A stretch of DNA of 64,000 nucleotides from Tubulanus polymorphus. Its lineage: Eukaryota > Nemertea > Palaeonemertea > Tubulaniformes > Tubulanidae. The position numbers and the translations under genes are program-made. The notes below the pieces were generated by a model. It was not told where the DNA came from. It made no database searches and worked only from the letters and a program-made list of their open reading frames with translations. Positions 47,257-59,700 of the stretch are shown one piece after another (position 1 is the stretch's first letter; each line of letters starts with the position of its first letter). Where the stretch lies: positions 23,734,485 through 23,798,484 of the forward strand of contig NC_134027.1 in NCBI RefSeq assembly GCF_964204645.1, in the 5' to 3' direction.

Positions 47257-48861
47257 CAATTTCTAAAATTTCTAATTCTTGTTCCAATATCAAACTCAAA
47301 TTCATTGAAATCATAGAGTACCTACAATTTTTTTATGGCATGTGTTTCATTCAGTGCCAATTTTCACCGAACTCTTCAAAATCTTCCCGACGACAATCTA
47401 ACTGAATTCTTGGATGAAAATATAATTTTCTCTGGTCTAAATGGTAGCGTTATTGGCGTCAGGGGCTCAGAGTTATTGAAAGAACCTGAAATTTATTAGT
47501 GCCCACTCCTTTTAAAGACACTTTTTTTAGAATTTGCACCGCAAAAAAAATCGCAAAAGGGCAATCAATTTCTATGAAACAAGTTTACCTGTTACCCAGG
47601 TAATATGCAATGGAGTTGAGGTAAAAAAAAACCCTGGTGAAAATCCCCCCCCCCCCGTATCCAATTTTCTATTGAACTAGAGTAGAAAAAACTAGATAAA
47701 GCTTTTACAACAAGATTTAGGAATACATAAGTACATGGACATTTTATTATCACTTTTTTAAAACTCGATTTCTTTAAAGAAAGTGAGCGCTAGCAGTGGT
47801 AACTTTCTATAAAGACCAGGGTATTTTCACCGGGGGGGAGGGGGGGTTAGTTGGGTGGATTTTTACCAACATTCATACGCAATATTCTGTACACTGGATA
47901 CATACAGCCACACGGATATTATGCGAGCTTTGTATCATTCTACTAGTACCGGCCGCGTTAACAATAGAAACATTTTAATTAATTTACAATTCGTCAATGT
48001 TGCGATGTTTACATTCACCGTGCAATAGCCGTGCGCCGCGTATCGATCGATGAAATCAACCTTTCTCCGTGGATTATGTGTTAATTAGCGTTCTTCTGTC
48101 GACAGGGGAGTTCCGAGGGTTCTGGAAAACCGTCGAGTTTTGTCTCTGTCACTTGGAGGTGCCCCTAAATTCATGGATTTGACGTAAAATTGCCCTCGTT
48201 TGGCATGATTCGGCGTAGTAAGTGCCCCTGAAAACCACAAGTTTGAGTGCCCTTTTTTTCCGTGATTTGACATAGAAAGTGCCCTCGCCCATAATATAGT
48301 CGGTGCCCTTATACAATTTGGAACCCCCTCGAGATAGGGCCCTGGCTCTGCCCCTGGTTGAGTACCGGACTACCATTACTATTTGAGAGTAGTTTTTTTT
48401 TAGAGCTCAATTGTACTACCAAAATTATCAAAATATTCTCGAAATCCGAATGATTTTTAGTTTGTTTTCAATCGAACTGCTATTTTCTATGTCAATTTGT
48501 GGTGAAACCTACTACACTAGGAGACACTAATGAATTTTGGTCTTTTATTAGCTCTTCCGGCCTATAGAAGCTTCAGGATTTGAGGAAGTTAACATATTAA
48601 CATATAAATTAGTAATTGACATACAATTAGGTTTTACCAGTACTGCAGCCTCAGGATATGGGAATAATGGGGACGTTGACATACAATCAGTACCAGGTGA
48701 TGGGAATTTCCACGTCAAAAGGGAAAACTGCCCCTTTTTATTAATGTGCCCTTACACCTTCGCTGAGATCCTTTAATCTTGCCCAAGGCTCTGCCCTTGC
48801 ATAAATTCCACGCTAACCTATGGCAAGGGTCGGCCTAAACTTGTTTTTTCTTGAACTTTTC
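47257..48861. other. Non-coding interval, no supported feature
   Basis: Contains homopolymer C (about 47648) and G (about 47836) runs and no exon I can defend. If exons A, B and C belong to one gene, this is intron. Confidence 0.4.
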
Positions 48862-49157
48862 TTAACCCTTTCAGTGCGTCTACACCGCAGTGCGGTGTAC
48901 AAATCAGTGATGGATTTTGCTAGTACACCGCACTGTGGTGTATTGATTTAATTAGTAATTTCTAATTATCTCTATTGAAAAATGGCAGCACCTGTCAAAC
49001 ATAGTGAGATATTAGTAACTAACGATACACCGCGCCGCGGTGTAGACGCACTAAAGCGGTCAGCCCGTTATTCAACACACTAGGGTGGAATTTTTCAGAA
49101 TTTTCAAATTATCTTCAGCACTATAGGGTATTAATTAGCCAGCACTGAAAGGGTTAA
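48862..49157 (+). mobile_element. piggyBac-like MITE, copy E
   Basis: TTAA-flanked (48862-48865, 49154-49157), ends CCCTTTCAGTGC and GCACTGAAAGGG; the best-preserved copy. Close to copy A at 2010-2299 along its whole length. Confidence 0.85.
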
Positions 49158-50344
49158 ACCGGAGTTTGGTTTCGTATAAAGTTTTCAATTTCGAATGTTC
49201 GGTTCGTTCAAGAGTTTGTCGGGTTCGTTGGGTTCTTCATGCGAATTAGCTGACGGGACTATTGTGCGTACGCGCCAAAAATGCATGATAGGCCTATATT
49301 GTCATTGATTTTTCCATTGGGCAGATCCCGGGGCCTGATCTGCTGGTCGTCAAGAATCCATTGATCGCTAAGGGAATTCTGGCAGCAGTGCCCTTTTACA
49401 TGTTATAGGAAAAAAATACACGTGTTTCTAGAACTTACAAAATCATGCCTTTTACGGAAAGTGCTTTTTTTATTCAGGATTTTGAAGCGCCGTTTATGAA
49501 TCTAAATGGGGCACTCGATATTTTGAGGGTTTATGAAAACCTCGTAAGACCCCACAGGCGGGGGGGGGGGGGGTCTTACTCGATGAACAGAAAGTAATAA
49601 TCTTAAAAGCGAGAAACTTTCAGACGGAAAGCTTTTTAAATTTCCATACGAACGCTTATTGAATGTAAACCTTTTTAAATACTTTCCACCGCCGATTTTC
49701 TTCTACGATATGCGCGCATTCAAAACCCGACCGAAACCAACTTTCGATACAATATATAATTAAACCGTCCCGTGGAGCCTTACAATTCGCTTTACAAGAC
49801 GTTCGCAGCGTCGTACTTAAGTCATCGAAGCAGTCGATTTCTTTGATAATCGGCGAGAAAGTGTTTTATTCGCCGCGCGCACATAACGAGTCGACTTCAA
49901 TGAGGTTTTGAATGAGAGTGAGTCGCGAGTATTCAAGATTTCGATATATACTAATACAGCGTCTATAATTGAAGTGAGGGGCGTGCGTAGAATTTTAAAC
50001 AGCGATATACATACGCGTTGTTATATTGTTCCTATCGGACTGATTTCGGAAGTCTTGGCAACGGCGTTTCGAATTATAGCTGGAAAATATACGAACAGTT
50101 ATCGTTGTTCCGGCCGAGGTTTTATTTTCGTTTTTTTCTTTTACGAATGGGGAATATCGCACTTATGGGTTTATAAGTTTTAAAGCCCCCCCCCCATCTC
50201 TTGTTCCACTCCCCGCTTATGGATTTATGACTGGAGACTGTGTAGAAGATTTTGCCAGTGTCAACACCGAGCCGGAGTCAAATTGGGCGCGTGCTGCTAA
50301 ATCCGAAATTGCATTCATGCGTAAATCACTAATTCGGCCACGCA

Positions 50345-50455
50345 TTCATGCCAGATTAGGCCCGGGCCAACTGCCCTATCTATAAAAAGCCACGGGCGTA
50401 TTTTGATTCTGGTCTAGCCCGGACCATTTTGCCCTGGTGTAATCGCGGCTTATGT
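50345..50455. repeat. GGCCCGGGCC element, remnant
   Basis: ATTAGGCCCGGGCCAACTGCC and, at the right, GGTGTAATCGCGGCTTATG recall the element in the MAM introns. Diverged. Confidence 0.4.
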
Positions 50456-50879
50456 CTTGACAGGGTTGCTCCGACGGCCAATATACATCAATTTCGTTTG
50501 GAATTCTCTTGCTGTCAAATATTTAGGGGCCTATGTAGCGGCGGTCTAACTGGGTGCTAAAGACCGAATTGAAAACGACTATTCGTAGCGTTTCATATCG
50601 CGATGTCATAAAGCAGAAAAAAAACATTTGATGATCCGAAACTTTAAGTGAATTTGTCCTCGTATTCGTTGAGCGGTACGAGTACTGCACCGTCGTACCC
50701 GCAACACCAGCTATCCCACCAGATGGCGTGACGAGCAGTAGGTTCATTTTCGATGAACTTTGAACTGAAAATTTACATTCCTGAATCCATAAATTCATTA
50801 TGAAATGAATTCACTTTTCTACTGGGATATCGGTATAGTTTTCATCGATGATTGATTACGCTCTACGTATTCAGGAATA

Positions 50880-51300
50880 GCGTAATCTGTTGACCTGACA
50901 GAAGCGGTCGGTAGAAAGTTTGTAATCTGTCGACCTGATAGAAGTGGTCGGTAGAAAGTTTGTAATCTGTCGACCTGATAGAAGTGGTCGCTAGAGAGTT
51001 TGTTATCTGTCGACCTGATAGAAGGGGCCGGTAGAGAGTTTGTAATCTGTAAACCTGATAGAAGCGGTCGGTAGAAAGTTTGTAATCTGTCGACCTGATA
51101 GAAGGGGCCGGTAGAGAGTTTGTAATCTGTAAACCTGATAGAAGCGGCTGGTAGAGAGTTTGTTATCTGTAAACCTGATAGAAGCGGCCGGTATAAGAGT
51201 TTGTAATCTGTAAACCTGATAGAAGAGGCCGGTAGAGAGTTTGTAATCTGTAAATCTGATAGAAACGGCCCCGGTAGAGTAGAGAGTTTGTAATCCTATA
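50880..51300. repeat. 40-bp minisatellite, about ten copies
   Basis: Units contain CTGTCGACCTGATAGAAG and GGTCGGTAGAAAGTTTGTAA. Later units change CGACC to AAACC. Non-coding. Confidence 0.9.
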
Positions 51301-51639
51301 CGAAACTGGAATACATTCAATGGAAACTGGGCTTCAGGTCAAGGTCGTTAATCGTGCGAGCGTTACGAGCAGACGGCCTTTTTTCGAATGTGGATAGTCG
51401 ATGAAATTTCGATCAATTTTCTCATCATCCGATGGCAATAAAACTCGAGTAGTTCGACGGATGAATTGGATGCCAGGGTTGAACGGATGTTTCAATTATC
51501 AGTCGGCTGTGTGTGAATTGCTAGGTTACGCTGAACACATCATAGTTTTATGAATGAATGAATGGATGATTAATCATGTTCTGATGTTCGTTCGTGTCGC
51601 GGTGAGGTCGTGTTTTCCATAATTCTTCTTCATAATCAG

Positions 51640-52380
51640 AGAGATTAATCACAGAACCAAAATTGGCTTAAGTTTGTTTTAGATTGGTTATGGAACCAAA
51701 CAAGGCTTAGACTGGTCTTAAGTAGTTAGATCAACTATGAACCAAAATGAGCTGAGTTTAGACTGGTCTTGTATTGTTAGAATGGCTATAGAATCAAAAT
51801 GAGCTTGGACAGGCTTTAAGTTGTTAGATTCGTTATAGAACCAAAATGAGCTGAGTTCAGACTGGTCTTTAGTTGATAGATTGGCTATAGAACCAAAATG
51901 AGCTTGGACTGGTCTTAACTTGCTTGATTGGCTATAGAACCAAAATGAGCTTAGACTGGACCTAAATTGCTAGATTGGCTATAGAACCAAAATGAGCTTG
52001 GACAGGCTTTAAATTGTTAGATTTGTTACAGAACCAAAATGAGCTGAGTTCAGACTGGTCTTTAGTTGATAGATTGGCTATAGAACCAAAATGAGCTTGG
52101 ACTGGTCTTAACTTGCTGGATTGGCTATAGAACCAAAATGAGCTTAGACTGGTCTTAAATTGCTAGATTGGCTATAGAACCAAAATGAGCTTGGACAGGT
52201 CTTAAATTGCTAGATTCGTTACAGAACCAAAATGAGCTGAGTTCAGACTGGTCTTTAGTCGATAGATTGGCTATAGAACCAAAATGAGCTTGGACTGGTC
52301 TTAAGTTGTTAGATTCGTCATAGTACCAAAATGAGCTGAGTTTAGACTGGTCTTAAGTTGTTCGATTGGTTATAGAAAAC
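51640..52380 (+). repeat. GACTGGTCTTAA minisatellite, array 1
   Basis: About fourteen units of ~50 bp built on TAGATTGGCTATAGAACCAA and AATGAGCTTGGACTGGTCTT. The inverted version forms the array at 58950-59480. Confidence 0.9.
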
Positions 52381-52570
52381 TCGTAACCAATCAGGGGCTG
52401 TTGAAATGAAATTCCGCGTCGATATTTTCCACTACCATGGGAATCGTACTTATAGCTACGAATCTATACGAATCTATTTCGTCATTTTGTCGAGACAAGA
52501 AAATTATTTTATTGCTGCGACCGCGACTGGCACCCGTCCCTTGTATGTTCACACGGTTTAGACGGCTACA

Positions 52571-52948
52571 TTGTGTTCATTCACTCACGCGAACAAAAAA
52601 CCCATAAAAATCGTCCTGTTAACTGTTGTATACACGTACAATGGTGTTGAAGTAATTTTTGGGAAAAAATTCCGGCCGCACACAGGGAGATATATCGAAC
52701 CCGATTTGTTGACAAAGAAATGTTTTTCCAGCTGGTTTCGTAACTTAGTGCGTCGCTCGCGGAAACGCGCTTTATACCGAAGACGATGTTTCTTGTTTCG
52801 AAGCGACGTGTACACACACAGTCGCGAAATGTATCTTCGGGTTCGTATGTCCTGCTGTGAGTACAGAAAAGAATCCCGCTTTAAGAAAAAAACTTTATGT
52901 AAATATTTTTTAGCTGTATACTTAAAAAGCCGGCTAATGTCATACTGA
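52571..52948 (+). other. Open frame of uncertain status (125 codons)
   Basis: Arginine-, lysine- and tyrosine-rich reading frame starting from TTG, with another long frame on the opposite strand. No family motif, no splice evidence. It abuts a GGCCCGGGCC element remnant and may be transposon filler. Confidence 0.2.
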
Positions 52949-52964
52949 AAGAAGCCCCTGATCA

Positions 52965-53180
52965 TACGGGCGGTTTTTGCCCACGCCAAACCGTTCACAC
53001 AGGTGCCGAATGGGCCCAAATTTGGCCCGACCAAAAATCAGGCCTGAGCCAAATTTTAGCACGGGGCAAATGATTGTATATATGAAAAAATGTCTCCCTT
53101 CGCTTTGTTTAAGCGTTGTTTAGTATGGAGTGAGTGGTAAACGCGATTTCTCTAATTAGGCGCGGGCCAAATTTGGCGGT
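52965..53180. repeat. GGCCCGGGCC element, copy outside the MAM gene
   Basis: Shares GAATGGGCCCAAATTTGGCC, GAGCCAAATTTTAGCAC, and CTTCGCTTTGTTTAAG with the MAM intron copies in the same order. Confidence 0.7.
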
Positions 53181-53189
53181 TTAGCCCAA

Positions 53190-53285
53190 AAGTTGGTTAT
53201 ACTTGTGGATAGTCGACATAGTGACGATTAAAAGTTCATCTTTACTGTGATGTTTTAACCAACTTTTTAGTAACTGTTCCCAGGT
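53190..53285. repeat. Short MITE, GCTCAAAAGTTGGTT family, copy 3
   Basis: AGCCCAAAAGTTGGTTATAC at the left and TTAACCAACTTTTTAGTAAC at the right form the inverted ends. Confidence 0.5.
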
Positions 53286-53995
53286 AATATATTCAAGTCT
53301 AAACGTTGGAGATATATCTCGTCACGTCGTGTTCATACGTTATTAACTGCTTTATTCGTTGATAGATGTCGCTAGCGTTACTACCGTGTTAGTCTACTAT
53401 ACACGCTGAAGATGGCAGCACCGAGCTGAGATCCGGAGACTCTAGTTACTCCCTGCTCAAGCTACTCCGCATCTGTTGCTTTGCGCGATGAAATATATTC
53501 AATGTTTGCCGAACGTTTTTCATCAATCACTTGTTGTGAATGTCGCGATGCAAGCAACATCGATATGATTAAGATCGATGTGTCTGGTTCGGCTCGTGTC
53601 TTATAGAAACGAATTGGACTATCGTCATAGATAACGAGGCCTAACGTTAATTAATGCCTCGATCAAATAACATGTATATATCGCTTAAAATTATTGAGAA
53701 CGAATAATATTATACAAATCATTAGGATCAATAAAGTTATTTTGGAGAAAATCAATTGATTCAATCGAATTGACCGGCAACTAGCCCTGATATATCTCAA
53801 AATTATCAAAATTTATCGAAAATGAAAAAAAAGAGTTACGAAATATATTTAACTATGAAATAAATGCCAAAATAATGCACAATTGCACAATTGACAATTG
53901 TAATTGTTTTATTGAAATTCCAACATTGATGATGTAGCACACAGTCATGGACTCATACAGAACAACCCCCTTGTAACGCTTTTTACAGCATCAAT

Positions 53996-54040
53996 ATATG
54001 TATATGTATATGCATATGCATATGCATATGCATATGCTTT
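53996..54040. repeat. ATATGC microsatellite
   Basis: Repeated TATATGTATATGCATATGC words. Confidence 0.85.
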
Positions 54041-54726
54041 GCGCGAATTAAACCCGCTTTATGATCGCTATCGAAAGCAATGATGGATGCTATCGCGTGC
54101 GCGGTCGCTGCGCTGCTCCGCGTTTATTAATGTTTCGTGAAATTGGCCGATTTGTATACACATACGGCCTGATAAAGCCTTTTAATCAGGCGATGTCATA
54201 AATAATATACGCGTTCTATAGAGAATGAGAGAAAGAGAGAGTGAGGGCAGGTGAGAGCAGGTGAGAGACGAGAGGGAAAGTAACCACGTTAAGCCGTATA
54301 CGGAATTATACATCACGAAAACTGAAAGCTAGTTCGTAGTACGGACCGACGAAAACTGAAAGCTAGTTCGGCGTACGGACTGACAGACGGACGGACGAAC
54401 GGAGTCTTCATTCTGACGGAATAATGATTTTGTTTTCCTTGACGACTATATTGGACGAGCAGAAACCTCGATTGTGAAGAGCTGACGAGAGGTGCTGTTA
54501 TTTCGAGAGAAAAAAAAGGCTCGCGAAATTCAGTCGAAATATCGCGACTTTCTTAGTTTTTTCGTCAGCGTTGATTACCCGTCATGGTCGGTTTAGAAAC
54601 TGTCTTTTAAGCGTCTGAACTTTAAAACGGCGCCTCTCCTCTCGTGTTACGCGATTATAGACTCTTAACTGAGTTGTGTTCGGATAGATAGCGTCCAGGT
54701 TTGGATTTGTATTAGGGGGAGATATA

Positions 54727-54813
54727 ATGTTGGCCGCCTCGGGATTGGCGAAATGGAAAAGTCTGATGAAAGTAAAACGGAAACCGAAAAGCAAATTGAT
54801 CGTATTCAATCCG
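54727..54813 (+). CDS. Candidate first coding exon B (phase 0)
   Basis: ATG at 54727 opens 29 codons (MLAASGLAKWKSLMKVKRKP then KSKLIVFNP), ending CCG/GTGAGT. Strongly basic. It is preceded by ~500 bp with GAGA-rich and CpG-containing sequence (54220-54560). It could be an alternative first exon of the same gene as the exons at 46352 and 59950. No homology recognised. Confidence 0.45.
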
Positions 54814-55854
54814 GTGAGTAGTGGACCGTGGTTTTTTTTGGGGGGGGAAATATCTTTGTCGTGCTGCCCCCTCCCCATCAAACTTTCAGTGCGCGGTCGA
54901 CTTGACGGATTATTTCATAAAATTTCATTTCGTCATAAAAATTTCAAATAGCAGTTTTATTTTTGCTTTTTCATATAGAAATGAGGAGAAAAACCCGGCG
55001 CTAGATGGCTTGTTTAAATGGCAGCGCCCGTTAGTTTGTTTTATGCTGCGTTTTTTTTCGGTGTTGCATTTCAGAATATTTGAGTTTTCTGCATGCGTTT
55101 GAAAGTTGTGGGCACCTTTCCGGAAATGGCAGCATTTACTAAACAGAGGTCATGTGATCTAATTGTAAGCTCATTTTCTAATCATGATTAGCCCTACCCA
55201 TTTATGATTTATATTTCTCACAGTAGGCAAAATATTCCATTGTCAGCTGTTAGCTGATGCTAAATACCCTATTTGTTATTTGTAATTAGCTCATTTGCAT
55301 AAGATATAGGTCACTTTCAGTAAGAAAAATGATTGCCAAGATTTTCTAATGGAACCTGGTACCCTACAAACTTTTCAATTACCATAACGCTCTATCTCTT
55401 ACAGTTTCCACTCGATGGAGCTCCCAAGTCACTACTGATTTTCCTTCTTTTTAGTAAAAAATGATGGGCGCTCATTGGGGATTTTCCCAAATCACACATA
55501 TTTTGGGCTCCTGGGGCCAGTTGCGCAGTCGTGACTTCGGTCCAAAAGCGGTTTTAAATCTAAAGATTTGTTGTTAGATCGGCTATAGAACTAAGTTGAA
55601 TCCATTTAAATTAAAGCCATCTTAATTAAATCCATTTAAAACTTTGATACTCTGGATAATGTTTGAAATCTGAAATATTTAAAACCTGGATAGATGAATC
55701 TACGTATCAATGGTTAAGTCGGTCTAAGACTGGTCTTAAGTCCAAGCCATGACTATGCAACCGGCCCCTGGCTCCATGGTCATTTTTGAGAAACCGAATC
55801 AAGCACCCATGTAAGGCGCTACAGGTTTGGACTTCAACCGTATTTGGTTCAGAT

Positions 55855-56901
55855 TTATTTTGTTTTATGAAATGATGAGTTTAAAATATCAACGGCTACT
55901 TTTCTGAATTGATCATTTGTCACGCAATACACGATAAAGTTTGCTGACGAATCGATGATAGAAAATCCCAGCGCTATTTGTCTCAAATAGGCTACGGAAG
56001 AAACTATTCGATCGATGAAACCGAAACCCTCGCAAATAATAAACAACGAAACTACCGATAAAACCATCCTTAAAACCCTCATTTCCCTTCTAGACGATTC
56101 ATCGGTTACACCGAGCTCTGAACGTCGAGTAACCCGACGCAAAAATGTCGCCGAAATAAGAATAACGTTGATGACAATCAAAAAGCAAATCGGAAATATT
56201 GCCGTGAAATACAGAAATAGATACTTTTCAGAAATAACGTAAAACCACTCGGACAGTTTGAATCGAATGAAATACTGATACTTCTTAGTACGCAATGTAA
56301 TGTAAGGCCAATTAACGGGGCAGTTCAAGAATGCAAGTTGACGTTCAGGGAGAAATTGAATGAAATGTCCACAAAAACTAAACAGTGAAATGAACACCAT
56401 CGCCCACAATGAAATCAACTTCTTCGGAAATTTACGAGATTTTATCGGAAACAATACGACGATTAACCGCTCTAGACGGAGCAGTACAGTGCACCAGTTA
56501 CGCGTCATCTGAAATATATAGAAAAACGCTGTGGCGACTGAGATGAAAATCCAACCGAAATTCCAGTCGTTCTTGCGAAACACGATGTCGCCCAAAACGG
56601 CGTAAACGTACGCGGTTCTCAGCGGATACAGAATGAATGTAGCGACCATGAACAGAAGGTCGTTTACGGCTAGAATTTTGATGAGGAAATAAATGTCAGA
56701 TTTGAATCGTTTCAGAACTAACAACGTGAATGCGTTGAATATTATACCCAGCACAGACGCCGGTAGATACCAGCCTAGATACATTAGAACGGTGAATTTG
56801 TTGATCCATCTAATGGGAAGGGTTTGAAATCTCTGACACGGGTTCGGTTGCAGAGTTGTCGTCAATGAGACGGTTGCGCTAGTAACGTTGTTAACGAACA
56901 T
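55855..56901 (-). CDS. Class A (rhodopsin-like) GPCR, FMRFamide-receptor-like
   Basis: Intronless 348-residue seven-transmembrane receptor. The first ATG in frame is at 56901 (MFVNNVTSATVS); an upstream TTG is not needed. The extracellular N-terminus has an NVT glycosylation site. TM1 begins near residue 38 (GWYLPASVLGIIFNAFTLLV, with Asn56). TM2 has LAVNDLLF (Asp81). TM3 ends RLERLIVVLFP, where ERL replaces the usual DRY/ERY. TM7 has NFIVY (Asn321-Tyr325) in place of NPxxY. Cys195 in extracellular loop 2 is present; the usual partner cysteine at the top of TM3 is not obvious. The layout resembles invertebrate peptide receptors of the FMRFamide/myosuppressin type, a group heavily expanded in marine invertebrates. 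Ligand unknown. The broken paralogue at 45079-45399 shows local duplication. It lies antisense between candidate exons B and C. Confidence 0.9.
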   Translation of the reverse strand: MFVNNVTSATVSLTTTLQPNPCQRFQTLPIRWINKFTVLMYLGWYLPASVLGIIFNAFTLLVLKRFKSDIYFLIKILAVNDLLFMVATFILYPLRTAYVYAVLGDIVFRKNDWNFGWIFISVATAFFYIFQMTRNWCTVLLRLERLIVVLFPIKSRKFPKKLISLWAMVFISLFSFCGHFIQFLPERQLAFLNCPVNWPYITLRTKKYQYFIRFKLSEWFYVISEKYLFLYFTAIFPICFLIVINVILISATFLRRVTRRSELGVTDESSRREMRVLRMVLSVVSLFIICEGFGFIDRIVSSVAYLRQIALGFSIIDSSANFIVYCVTNDQFRKVAVDILNSSFHKTK

Positions 56902-57210
56902 CCCCCGTAAGCCGTAAAGCCGCAAAATCTCTAGAAAACTGTTCGATTATTCTATTACCATACTCCGAGAACTATGTTCGTCGATCAAATTTTCTGAGTT
57001 AATTCAATTTATCGTCAATTTGTCTTGTTCATTCTTCACCATTGTGCTTACGGTTCTGGCTGAAGTCATCAATTTCACAAACATTATTGCTTCATGTCTA
57101 CATAGGTGAATAACGTTTTTCTGAAAGTTAGCCTAGGGTATGGCATTAGGTTATGTGTTCTTCAGAAAAATTGATAATATCACGAGAATATTCTCATATG
57201 GAATGAGAAA

Positions 57211-57370
57211 CAGTCAAGCCCCGATATACCGCCCACATCGGTGCAGAACGATTTTGGCGGAGAGTATGGCGGTATATAGGAGGTGTTTTACTATGTATTT
57301 GTATTGAGATGTACATTGAGAAAGGCGGGGGAGGCGGTGAATGGGAGGGCGGTATATCAGGGGTTCACTG
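57211..57370. mobile_element. MITE with GATATACCGCC ends
   Basis: CAGTCAAGCCCCGATATACC at the left is inverted at the right as GGTATATCAGGGGTTCACTG. It is 160 bp, with no coding capacity. Confidence 0.7.
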
Positions 57371-58449
57371 TGTGCTCCCAATTTCACCACTTTCGAAACA
57401 AAAATCTTCGGTTATTATATCCCAAGGTCAATCAGCCAAAAGGAAGGGGCACCATTTGGACGATAAAAGGGGCTTGCGGACCCCTGCGCCCCCTGGATCG
57501 GCCACCGGATTGAAACCCGCATTCAAACTTAGACTGAATGAACCGTTTTTTTTTAACATTAGTTATTTTACCAGCATCGTCTGAAAATGCCCGAAACCCG
57601 CATTGATAACCAGCTTTCAAACCTACTGAATGACTTAGCTTTTTTAAATCGGTATATACCACTGCGCAAACATCAGACACGCAACAAATAGATTAGATCA
57701 GTGATGTTTGTTTTAAGTCTGTTTTGAGTTATTAAATCATATCAGTCGACAGTAGTGTATATCGACAGTAATGATCGCGTCGCAAATTGTCCGTATTGTC
57801 GGCGTGTTGTTGATGGGTTTTCGTTAATGAAATATTCAGTAACTCAAATTCATCGAAATCTCGTCAGTTTTCATACGGATACTGATACAACGAACGCGTA
57901 TTTTCCGTGGTGTACCGCGTTGCGCTTTTCGTAAGTCGAAGCAAAAATCGTGAAATTGTTCGGATACATTTATAGGTGATTTTGGCAAACCTTAATACGA
58001 TATAGTTACTCGTGTTAGTTCTGGACCATATCGCTTGCATGGATCGACATATTTGAGAATGCGTTGTTGTGATGGTGTAGCGTCGAGACTGCTGTAAATA
58101 TTTCACTGAGTTGAGAATCTGGGAACTTAATTGAGTTTGGACCGCGAATATTTCACCGAGTTGTGGATCAGGGAACTCGGTATTCAGAGAGTTGAACTGT
58201 GAATATCTTGTTTAAGAAACGGGCAAGTAGTTTTTGGTGGGCCGTCGATATTTTTTGCGATGAATTATTCAATTGTTTGAAGTCACTCAGAACTGTGGAA
58301 CTGAATCGAAATTACCCCCGACACGACAGGTCGAATTGTGGAAAAACAGATGGTAGGAAATATGATCAAAAACGTTGTTAAAAAACAACAGCAATTGGTA
58401 AGTTTTCAGCAAAGTTCAGCATTGAGAAAATATCTGCGATCATGCAGAG

Positions 58450-58712
58450 ACGATTTGGCGCCCGGGCCAAATTGGCACGGACCAGACCCGAGTCAAATTT
58501 GGCCCATGCCTAATTAGAGAGTGCGTTCACACATAAACCATTCAAGTGGGTCATTTCCGTAACCAGTTTTAATTCACATGCTTTAATTTGGCTTGGGCCT
58601 GGTCTTATGTTTTGGTTGGATCAAATTTGGCCCAGGCCCATTTGGCACCCATTTGTGTGAACAGTTGTTCCGGGGCAAATTTGGCCAGTACCATAAACTG
58701 ATTGCTGATCGA
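58450..58712. repeat. GGCCCGGGCC element, inverted copy
   Basis: GGCGCCCGGGCCAAATT, GAGTCAAATTTGGCCCATGC and, at the right, CAGTTGTTCCGGGGCAAATT with GCTGATCGAGGC. Opposite orientation to the MAM intron copies. Confidence 0.7.
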
Positions 58713-58949
58713 GGCTTATGTGTGTTATTTTTGGGAGAGGTTGATTGAATGAATGTGAAGTTTATCGACAGGATTATTATGATTATTATTATCAGTGATT
58801 TAATTAAGAATGTGGGCAATACTTGAGTTTCTATGCGAATGTGTCGTTCACACTCATAAACACTTGGGTTTTTAGATAAAATATGAGGCTCTACAAGGGC
58901 TGACCAAAATACACATTAGCACACACACTGGTGTACATATCTAAATCCT

Positions 58950-59480
58950 CTCACCTCGGTTTCTATAGCCAATATAGCAACTCAAGACCAGTCCCAGCTA
59001 ATTTTGATTTTATAGCCAATCTAGCAACTTATGACCAGTCTAAGCTCAATTTGGTTCGAAAGCCAATCTAGCAAATTAAGACCAGTCTAAGCTCATTTTG
59101 GTTCTATAACCGGTCTAGCAAATTAAGACCAGTCTAAGCTCATTTTGGTTCTAAAGCCAATCTAGCAATTTAAGACCAGTCTAAGCTCATTTTGGTTCTA
59201 TAACCGGTCTAGCAACTTAAGACCAGTCTAAGCTCATTTTGGTTCTATAGTAGATCTAAGTATTTAAGACCATTCTAAGCTCATTTTGGTTCTAAAGCCA
59301 ATCTAGCAACTTAAGACCAGTCTAAACTCATTTTGGATCTAAAACTAATCTTACAAACGAAGACCAGTTTCATCATGGTTCTTTGTTTTCACTCTATAAA
59401 GTCAATCTAAGAAATTAAATGCTAGTCTAAAACCAATTATAAAGCCGATCTCACAGCTAATGACCGGTCTAATTCTGGTT
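58950..59480 (-). repeat. GACTGGTCTTAA minisatellite, array 2
   Basis: About nine units of ~52 bp containing TAAGACCAGTCTAAGCTCAT and TTTTGGTTCTATAACCGGTC, the reverse complement of the 51640-52380 unit. Confidence 0.9.
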
Positions 59481-59690
59481 GCTGAACTTCTCCTAGCCGA
59501 GTGAATCCCCTCGGGAAATCAGCGCGGCCTAACGCGATGATTGCGGCGGCTTTCTCCGTCGTAAAAAGTACATCGAAAAAAAAAAAACCCGAGCAATTTT
59601 TCTCTCGCAATCCGGCTCTCCGCGCGCGCGGAGGATTAGCCGCGGCGATCTTCCGTCTGTGGCCTCGTGATAAGTGCAGTCAATATTTAG

Positions 59691-59700
59691 TATATAAATG
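59691..59700 (+). promoter_or_regulatory. TATA box upstream of candidate exon C
   Basis: TATATAAATG fits the TATAWAAR consensus. It follows a CpG-rich block (CGCGCGCGCGGAGG, about 59620) and lies 250 bp before the ATG at 59950. Confidence 0.45.

Noticed and set aside
52585-53034. 149-codon minus-strand frame opposite a 125-codon plus-strand frame
   Set aside because: No motif or splice support; overlaps a repeat; both frames begin with non-ATG or weak starts.
56902-56925. Eight extra N-terminal codons for the GPCR
   Set aside because: They start from TTG; the first ATG is at 56901.
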